Source: Selaginella moellendorffii (lineage: Eukaryota; Streptophyta; Lycopodiopsida; Selaginellales; Selaginellaceae). From it: DNA of 64,000 bases. The notes under the pieces were generated by a model that saw nothing but the letters and a program-made list of their open reading frames with translations, had not been told where the DNA came from and did no database searches. Made by a program: the position numbers and the translations under genes. The DNA lies in NCBI RefSeq assembly GCF_000143415.4, contig NW_003314281.1, positions 282,088-346,087 on the forward strand, given 5' to 3'. Position 1 is the first letter of the stretch; each line of letters starts with the position of its first letter. This document shows, one piece after another, positions 56,961 through 64,000 of this stretch.

Positions 56961-59931
56961 ACTCCATCTCAGACACTTCCACGTGTCATGTGTTGGTCCT
57001 TTTTGGGTCCCTTTTTGGAGCCTCACTTATTGCTTGCTTCGTGCTTGTTCCTCGAGCCCTTTGTTGGGAGTTCCACTCCCGCTCTTGACCTTCCAAGTCG
57101 GAGCTTTTAGTCCAAACGTGTTACCCTCGTTTGGGCTTTCGCTTCGGCCACTACCACGTGGCACCTTTTCCAGCTCCACTTTGGGGCCTAGGGATTTTGT
57201 GTCTCACAGGAGTCTGGCACTATTTCAGCATAACGCAAGGATATGGGTACTTTACCAACTAGCATGGTGTGGAGCTTGGGCTTAGACCCAAGCCGGATGT
57301 AGAACAAAAACAGGCACGCAAGCGGGAGGTAAACTATACCTCAAGTTGGTCGGCCATACCCAACCTACCCATTATCCCTACTATACATTTAGAACCCCCT
57401 ATAGCCCCCCCCCTCCCCCTCTAAGGAACACATGCTTTGGGCTTTCACTCCAAGCCTCCCTTAGTACCAGGAGTTAGTCTCTGGGATAAGCACGAAACTT
57501 ACTAAATATGGAATGTCCCTAGATTGTGAATTTAGACACGGGATAAACACTATTGTATTCAGGATAATCTCTACATTCCGTAGATATGCTAAATGAGCAA
57601 ATCTAGATACTTTCCATAAATAGCATTTGGGACCAAAATGAGACTAACACAAAGGGCATGATAGCGAGGGTGTTTGGCAAACATGGTAAGCTATCATTTA
57701 GCAAATATTGAGGGACCAAACTCAATATCACAGGGATTCTTAATACTAGCAAGTGCAAACCAATGACAGGAGTTTCTTAAACCAGGCTGAGTATGCTCAG
57801 CAAAAAACACATAGGGTTCCTACCTTATGTTTATCCGATTTAAGTGCATGGTCAATGACCAATTTCTCAACTAGCTCAAGTGGGAACTAATAATAGGTCT
57901 AGCAATATTGACCTCCTGCCGTCGTAGCAGTAAGGAAAGAATATCCGAAAGGACTAGTTGACAAGTAACTTTTGATACCCGAAGTCACATTCACGACAAA
58001 CATGTCAAGAGGGCATGACTCTCCACCTTAGTTTATACATAAATATGTTTATACTGTGATGGATGAAAAGGGGTTAATAAGGGAATGACTTTAGGATCTT
58101 GGGAACAGTAGAAGGTGGGAATAATGTGGTTGTGGTAAACAATTACAATTGGATTCACAAGAATGATGAAAACTTCTAGACAATAAAGTCATAAGATTAT
58201 CCTTATATAGTTGAGGATGGTGTTCAAGAATTTGAAACTAAAATTAACGACTATAAAAGGTCAAATACGAATGAGGAAATATATCCTTGAAATGGTAGTT
58301 GGGGCTACTTTTAATAAAGTTTTGAATAACCCAAGAAATTTGGGGGTGTACTCAAAGGATGAGTAGGTGTCTCATCATATGGAAAGAAAGTTTTAAGGGG
58401 CAAATATAGCCCATGTAGAATAAAGGATAATCTAGTGTCGAAGTAACACTTGCAAAGATAGTCCTTGTGAATGGGATGTGAATACAAAAAATTGTATTCA
58501 AATGTAGTGGCACTTCAAAAGTAGTTAAGAGGCTAGAACTTTATAGGACATTGGATTAACAAAGTCCAAAAACTAAATGACTTGGTAGAGTCAAGGGATG
58601 GTCCTAAGCTTGGAGGAATCCCATTTAGATGGATGTGTGTTCCACACTACGAAGGATTTGGAGGATTAGGAGATCCAAATATGAAAACAATGGGTATCTC
58701 ATTAATGGCAGAATATGCCATACTAAAGTCGTGGAAAGGTATTTACGGAAGGAACCAACGTTGGTGACAAGTTGTGTGTGAACACTATGTTGTAGTGTTA
58801 GTCAATAGTTGGCATAAAAAACAACTACTATTGTCTTGTTAGACTTAGAGGAAGTGTTATAATGGTAGGCTCATCGAGCCGATGGTGTAAAGACACCGAA
58901 TGTTCTAAAGTGTGATGCCTTGAGGTCAAGTTGGTTAGTTCATAATAACCTTTTGCCAAAAGAATCTTAATGAAAATGGGATGGGCATAGCTTAAGTTGG
59001 AAAGCATGCAATTCAAGTGTGTTAACCCAAATAATAGAGATGTGGAAACACCAACAATGAGTTGTAGGAGCTGATGATTATGAAGCAACTAAGCAAAAGG
59101 AGTGATATGATTAATTGGATTGGTGGAAGTTAACTTCCTAATGGGATAAAAAGGTTAAATATATCCTTTAGGGTAAATTTCTTATAGTGCAATATAGTGA
59201 GTTGAATGTCATAAAAAGGACTGCTCATTGTTAAAGAAGGCCATCATTGGGACACCTAAACACTAAAAACCACCACAATCTAGGCGAGGAACATTTAGGT
59301 GTTAAATGCTAATGGATTATGGAAAAAAAATATATTTCTAAAGATGGGATTCCCAAATGCTCTAATTTGGTAAAGGTGAAAGCTCTAAGAAAGATGGAGT
59401 AATAAATTAGCCAAATGATAGGGCCATAGATAGTCATGGCACGAATTATAGATAAATGGAACTTAATGCCAAGGGTGGCACGAAATAAAAGAGAGGATGA
59501 TAGTACCCTCTAATAAAGGACTTCCTAGGATAAGGAAGTGGTGTTTGCATAATTAGTGTAATGCAAGATGTCGGACACACTTAAGAAATTTACTGGAGAT
59601 GTCAATATATTAAAGTTCTAGAGTGCAATGGTTATATTAGTAGAGGCTAAAACTACTAGTAATATTGAGATAGAAAAGGTGTCTCTAACAAGTTTAGCAA
59701 GAATTGAACGAACAAAGGTAGAGAACTACCACCAATGATCTAATAAAACTCTAAGTTGAAAAAACTATGCTCTTTAAGGATGGGTAAGGCATGGTGAGCC
59801 TTTAGTGTCAATCCATTGACAAATATTAGCTTGATGTTAAGGATGAAAATGGTAATCCATAATAGGGATTATTTTAGAAAATGGTGTAATATTTGAGGAG
59901 GACATTGAACTTTGTCTATGGGTGGTAAAAT

Positions 59932-60431
59932 TGTGAGACACAAATCCCTAAGCCCTAAAGTGGAGCCAAAAGGGTGCCATATGGTAGTGATTAAAGCAAA
60001 AGTCCAATGAGCGTAACATGTTTGGACCAAAAGTTTTAACTTAGAAAGTCAAGAGCAGGAGTAGAACTCCTAAAGAAGTGCTTAAGGAATGAATACAAAA
60101 AGATTGGTGAATAAGTCTCTAGAAAAGGACACAAGAGGGACTAACACATGGCAATTGTCATGACATGTGGAAGTGTCAAGACCAACTCCAAGAAGTCTGA
60201 GATGGAGTCTGAGAAGGAATTCGAGATGGAGTCCGAGATGGAGTCCGACAAGGAGTTCAAGATGGAGTCTAAGAAGGAGTCCAAGAAGGAGTCTGAGAAA
60301 GGAGTCCGAGATGGAGTCTAAAGTAGAGACCAAGATTGAGATTGAGACTGAGATTGAACCGAGACCGAGATTGAAACCAAGATCGAGACCGAAACTGAAA
60401 CCAAGATCGAGACCGAGATTGAGTCTGAGTA
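59932..60431 (+). repeat. right LTR of outer LRD2 (truncated)
   Basis: TGTGAGACACAAATCCCTAA..., with degenerate GAGTCTGAGATG and GAGACCGAGATT units from 60,190. Confidence 0.8.
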
Positions 60432-61366
60432 TGTAGCGCATTTAAATTTGGAGCTGAACTCCAAGCCCATCACACTACAAAATGAGGGTTTTGTACAATC
60501 CCATGAGCACCAACTCCCCATATCTAGCACATGCATGCAAAACGGTGTTAGATGATGTCTAACACGATTTTGGCATACTGGTGACCTAACACAAAGAGGA
60601 AGGTACTTCAACAACTAGAGTAGTGTGGAGCTTGGGCTTAGACTTAAGCCAAATGCAGAACAAAGAATAACACAGCCCAGTGGAAGACAAACTAATATTT
60701 CAGGTGGTTAGACATGCATTTTAACCCCACTATCCCTACTATACATTTGGAACCCTGTATAGCCCTTCACCCCCCCCCCCCCCCCCTTTTGGGCTTTGAC
60801 CCCAAGCCTCCCTTAGTACTAGGAGTTAGTCTCTAGGACTAACTCAAAACTTAATAAATATAGAATGGTGCTAGATTATAAATTTGGATACGGGACAAAC
60901 ACCATTGTGTTTACTAGGTTAATCTCTACATTTTGTAGATATGCCAAGTTAACAAATTTAGACACTTTCCATAATTAGGTAATAGAATAGAATGAGACCA
61001 ACACAAGGGGCATGATAGCGAGGGTGTCTTGGCGAACATGGTAAGCTACTATATAACGATATTAAGGGACTAGACTTAATATTGTGGGGGTTCTTAATAC
61101 TAGCAAGTGTAAGCTAATAATAGAAGTTTCTCAAACTAAGCCAAGTTTGCTCAGCAAAAAACACATAGGAGTTCCTACCTCTAAACCCTAGACTTTATAT
61201 TTATCGGATTTAAGTAACAACCATTGACTAGTTTCTCAACTAGCTCAAGTGGGAATTATAAAAGGAATCAACTGTACTGACCTTCTACCGTCATGGCAGT
61301 AAGGAAAGAGTGTCTATAAAGACTAGCTGATAAATATCTTTGATACCCGAAATCACATTCATAGCA
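60432..61366 (-). repeat. LRD1 LTR (old copy)
   Basis: Plus strand TGTAGCGCA...ATAGCA; aligns with the reverse of 3,976-5,121 with many changes and internal loss. Confidence 0.75.
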
Positions 61367-61900
61367 CTTTCCCCCCTTGGGGAAGATCAACATCCTCATC
61401 GATGTATACCTGAGTCTAACAAAGTTAACCGTCTAGGAAACAACTCCGAAAGTTAACGAAAAGCACACTATATGGGAAACACACTGATTTAAATGAGTTA
61501 TGGAACAACCTCTCCTTTATATCCAAAGACATTAAAACTTAAATACCCTCTGGCCATCACCGACAAGGAAATGACTAACGGATTTAGCCACCCTTACTGC
61601 TCTGAGTACCACTCAGCTTACAAAGGAATGATATATCTATGCCCGCAAAGACATAAGGAGAGAGCTAGAGGCCCAACTTCCCTTGAGCAAGAAATCAACC
61701 CTGTTGGGAAGATTTAAACAACTATTATAAACTAGTAGATGAAGTTGTTTTCACAACTCTACCGCTTTTCAATAATGAGTCAACAAGAGAGAAGTAAGGA
61801 CTTGTGATTAGTCTATAATAGTTATTCCCATGATTATGGATTAAACCCATTCACCAAAGTGCCAAAGTCAACTTGCCAAAATTGACCTAAGTACTAATGA
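61367..61900 (-). other. LRD1 interior, 3' end (old copy)
   Basis: Begins with the polypurine tract (minus strand CCAAGGGGGGAAAG) and matches the reverse of about 9,700-10,105. Confidence 0.7.
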
Positions 61901-62186
61901 ATAAGAGAAATGAAACTTTGATTTATAGAAATATATTACTTTATTGATTTGCAAGATTTATTACAAAATTTACAAAAGCTATTCTTTATTACGATTTTCA
62001 TACTTCGTGACAAGCTCACGAGGATGTATAAAATTCCTAAAAGGTTCCCAAATTGATTCACAAGTTAGATAACCTTTCCATTTAACTAGATATTCCTTGG
62101 AATGACCACCACAAAGTTTGCAAGACAAGAGAATTGCCTTGACCTCATACTCAAGGTCATCATTTACAATTTCTAGAGGGGGACAA

Positions 62187-62836
62187 TGTAAGCAACCAAA
62201 GAGAACGACTTAAAAGACGGTTTATGGGGTTCAAATATAAAGGGAAAGGGCCCATGAATAAGAGTGCACCCCTTTTCCAATCAATTAAGGGTCTTGGGAT
62301 ACTTGGGGTTAAGTGTCTTTGGGTTTGAATAGTATTAAGCTGGGTGACCTCCCGGGAAGTCCAAACTCAAGAGCTTACATTTGGTATTAGAGGACTCAGG
62401 AGCTTACATTTGGTATCAGAGGACTCAAGAGCTTACATTTGGTATCAGAGCGGTCTCAGGTCTGACTCTATTGGTTGGCTAACGGAATTACACCACATGT
62501 TGATTGACATCTGGTTAGTCCAGTTTGCTCCCGCTAGGCTCAACCCAATGGGTAGGGTGTCAAGAGAGTGGGGCTCTCGAGAGAGCTGCGGCTCTTAACT
62601 TCCGTTCATGAGGGCATGAATTTGTAGGGAAATGTGGTATATTGTAAGCAACCAAAAAGAATGACTTGAGAAACAGTCCATGGGGTTCAAATATAGAGGG
62701 AAGGGGCCCATGAATAAGAGTGCACCCCCTTTTTCAATCAGTTAAGGGTCTTGGGATACTTGGGGTTAAGCGTCCTTGGGTTTGAATAGTACTGGGCTGG
62801 GTGACCTTTCGGGAAGTCCAAACTCAGGAGCTTACA
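62187..62836 (+). mobile_element. TRIM (miniature LTR retrotransposon), complete, with triplicated primer site
   Basis: LTRs at 62,187-62,379 and 62,643-62,836 (193-194 bp, TGTAAGCAACC...GAGCTTACA) flank 263 bases. Flanks GACAA and GAAAA fit a 5-bp target duplication with one change. It lies inside a gypsy between integrase end and chromodomain. No coding capacity. Confidence 0.88.
62363..62450 (+). repeat. triplicated LTR-end/primer-binding site
   Basis: Three 29-base units, each GAGCTTACA + TTTGGTATCAGAG (first one TATTAGAG), starting PBS at 62,380, 62,409 and 62,438. Confidence 0.93.
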
Positions 62837-63551
62837 GAAAAATGTCTATAGAGTGATCCACAACAACACAATATGGTGCCAGTAAATTGATATGAAACAC
62901 ATAGGATAACTCATCTAGAAGATCCAACTTATAGGATACATCACCATCTTGCTTTAAAACTTGATAAGGTCTGATATGTCTTAGCAACAGTTTTTGAGAC
63001 AAAGATCCCTTAATATTCAAGTTTCAGGAAGATAGCCACACCTAATCTCCCACTTGATAGGATACATCCTAATGATACTGATCCTTATCACGTCGATACC
63101 TATCTTGAGTGTTGCCTTGCCTCAGTAGCTATAGACCAACCTTGGCATATCTGCTCTGCATAAGTCTCAATAGCCGGGACCAACACTTCGACATTGGTTT
63201 TGGTACAACAATATGGTTAGGAACCCACAACCATTCCTTTGCAGCATCTCCCATGGAGAATAGCCAATAGCATTATGAAATGTGTTGTTATAACAAATTT
63301 CTGCTGTGTCCAATTGCTCAACCCAGTCGTTTTGGTCTGCTGCGACATAGTCCCATAGATAATCTTCAACTTGAGTATTCACACATTCAATCTGCCAATC
63401 AGTTTGAGGATGGTAAGCCATACTAAACTTCAACTAGGTATCGAACAATTGGAATAGTATGCCCTAAAACTTCCCTGTAAATCTCTAATCTCTATCTGAG
63501 ATCATCTCTTTGGGAAGACCAAGAACTCATACAACTTCATCTAGAGCTTTC

Positions 63552-64000
63552 TGTGAGACACAAAATCCCTAGGCCCCAAAGTGGAGCCGGAAAGGGTGCC
63601 ACGTGGTAGGGGCCGAAGCAAAAGCCAAACGAGCGTAACACGTTTGGACTAAAAGCTCCGACTTGGAAGGTTGAGAGCGGGAGTGGAACTCCCAACAAAG
63701 TGCTCGAGGAGCGAGCACGAGGCAACCAATAAGCAAGGCTCCAAAAAGGGACCCAAAAAGGACCAACATATGACACATGGAAGAGTCCGAAATGGACCCG
63801 AGATGGAGTCCAAGATGGACCCGAGATGGAGTCCGAGATGGACCCGAGTTGGAGTCCAAGATGGACCTGAAGTGGAGTCAGAGATGGAGTCCGAGATGGG
63901 GTCCGAGATGGAGTCCAAGATGGACCTGAGATGGAGTCTGAGATGGAGTCCGAGATGGACCCGAGTTAGAGTCCGAGATGGACCCGAAGTGGAGTCCGAG
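63552..64000 (+). repeat. LRD2 LTR, 5' part (runs off the window)
   Basis: TGTGAGACACAAAATCCCTA... with GGACCCGAGATGGAGTCC units from 63,790. Well preserved, inserted into the gypsy integrase. Confidence 0.85.

Larger units (their letters stand above)
49856..57208 (-). mobile_element. LRD2: complete non-autonomous LTR retrotransposon, 7.35 kb
   Basis: Minus-strand element with LTRs at 55,585-57,208 (5') and 49,856-51,551 (3'), TGTGAGACAC...CGCTTACA. The primer-binding site is TGGTATCGGAG at 55,581-55,571, and a purine tract GGGTGGTGGAGT precedes the 3' LTR. A perfect 5-bp target duplication GGAGT (49,851-49,855 and 57,209-57,213) proves the borders. The 4-kb interior encodes nothing recognisable. 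Open frames of 100-325 codons over the LTRs are products of a hexamer repeat, not genes. The LTRs differ in length mainly through that repeat. Confidence 0.9.
49516..57998 (-). mobile_element. LRD1 solo LTR, split by LRD2
   Basis: 49,516-49,855 and 57,209-57,998 together form one minus-strand LRD1 LTR of about 1,130 bases. Flanks AGCAT and AACAT fit a 5-bp target duplication with one mutation; the surrounding LRD2 interior is continuous across it. The terminal hairpin is conserved at 49,541-49,567. Confidence 0.82.
48840..60431 (+). mobile_element. outer LRD2 element (plus strand), interrupted by nested insertions
   Basis: A left LTR 48,840-49,403 (TGTGGGACAC...CGCTTACA) is followed by a Met-tRNA-like primer site (TTTGGTATAGAAG) and 112 bases of interior. 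After a nested insertion (49,516-57,998) the interior continues at 57,999-59,931, and a right LTR starts at 59,932. That LTR is cut at 60,431 by an LRD1 LTR. The interior is the reverse complement of 51,552-55,584 in decayed form and has no coding capacity. Confidence 0.8.
61930..63551 (-). pseudogene. decayed chromodomain gypsy: integrase end and chromodomain, split by a TRIM
   Basis: Minus strand: ISDRD, stop, RFTGKF (about 63,500); MKFSMAYHPQTDWQIE (63,433, usual Gly now Trp); LLRHIRPYQVLKQDGDVSYKLDL and HINLLAPY (63,020-62,837). After the TRIM, YLVKWKGYLTCESIWEPF (about 62,090-62,030), a plant-type chromodomain. This is a different family from the gypsy at 1-16 kb. The LRD2 LTR at 63,552 cuts its 5' side. 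Confidence 0.8.

Noticed and set aside
1-64000. tRNA, rRNA or other structured RNA genes
   Set aside because: None seen on either strand; Met-tRNA-like matches are only retroelement primer sites.

Overview
The window is nuclear DNA of a land plant with a large, retrotransposon-rich genome. The evidence is primer-binding sites complementary to plant initiator Met-tRNA (TGGTATCAGAG), plant-type telomere-like TAAACCC repeats, chromodomain Ty3/gypsy elements, a TRIM family, and one spliced host gene of the Ole e 1/proline-rich cell-wall type. There is one 100-N assembly gap. The species cannot be named. The self-priming gypsy family and the DUF7869-like transposon hint at a non-angiosperm, but this is weak inference.

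Layout. 1-16,190: rearranged pieces (A, B, C, D) of one Tf1/Tf2-like Ty3/gypsy family with two inversion junctions. Piece B is split by a young 7.3-kb LTR element without coding capacity (family LRD1, 3,976-11,251). 16,191-18,800: an older LRD1 end and remnants of other retroelements. 20,192-21,088: the only convincing host gene (signal peptide, Ole e 1-like domain, proline-rich tail). 21-27 kb: AT-rich DNA, LTR fragments, a TRIM and a decayed unrecognised coding stretch. 27,068-40,349: a decayed gypsy on the minus strand, split by a 10.26-kb DNA transposon (here called PalT, 28,501-38,758). 40-48.5 kb: decayed gag-protease and AT-rich DNA. 48,840-61,900: a nest of three non-autonomous LTR elements (LRD2 plus strand > LRD1 solo LTR > LRD2 minus strand), then another LRD1 end. 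61,930-64,000: a decayed chromodomain gypsy with a TRIM inserted, and the start of another LRD2 LTR.

The most interesting object is PalT. It has near-perfect terminal inverted repeats and a 4-5 bp target duplication that can be proved against the interrupted gypsy reading frame. It carries two divergent genes: a minus-strand gene with a ParB-like look and a plus-strand gene of the DUF7869 type with a candidate DDE triad. About 19 copies of a 22-bp palindrome are scattered through the element and I saw none outside it. Both genes are broken only by stop codons explainable by C-to-T changes. Within the gypsy family at 1-16 kb, two further mechanisms can be read directly: a -1 frameshift signal (G GGA AAC, 6-nt spacer, perfect 11-bp hairpin) between gag and pol, and a self-priming arrangement in which 15 nt at the predicted RNA 5' end exactly complement the primer-binding site.
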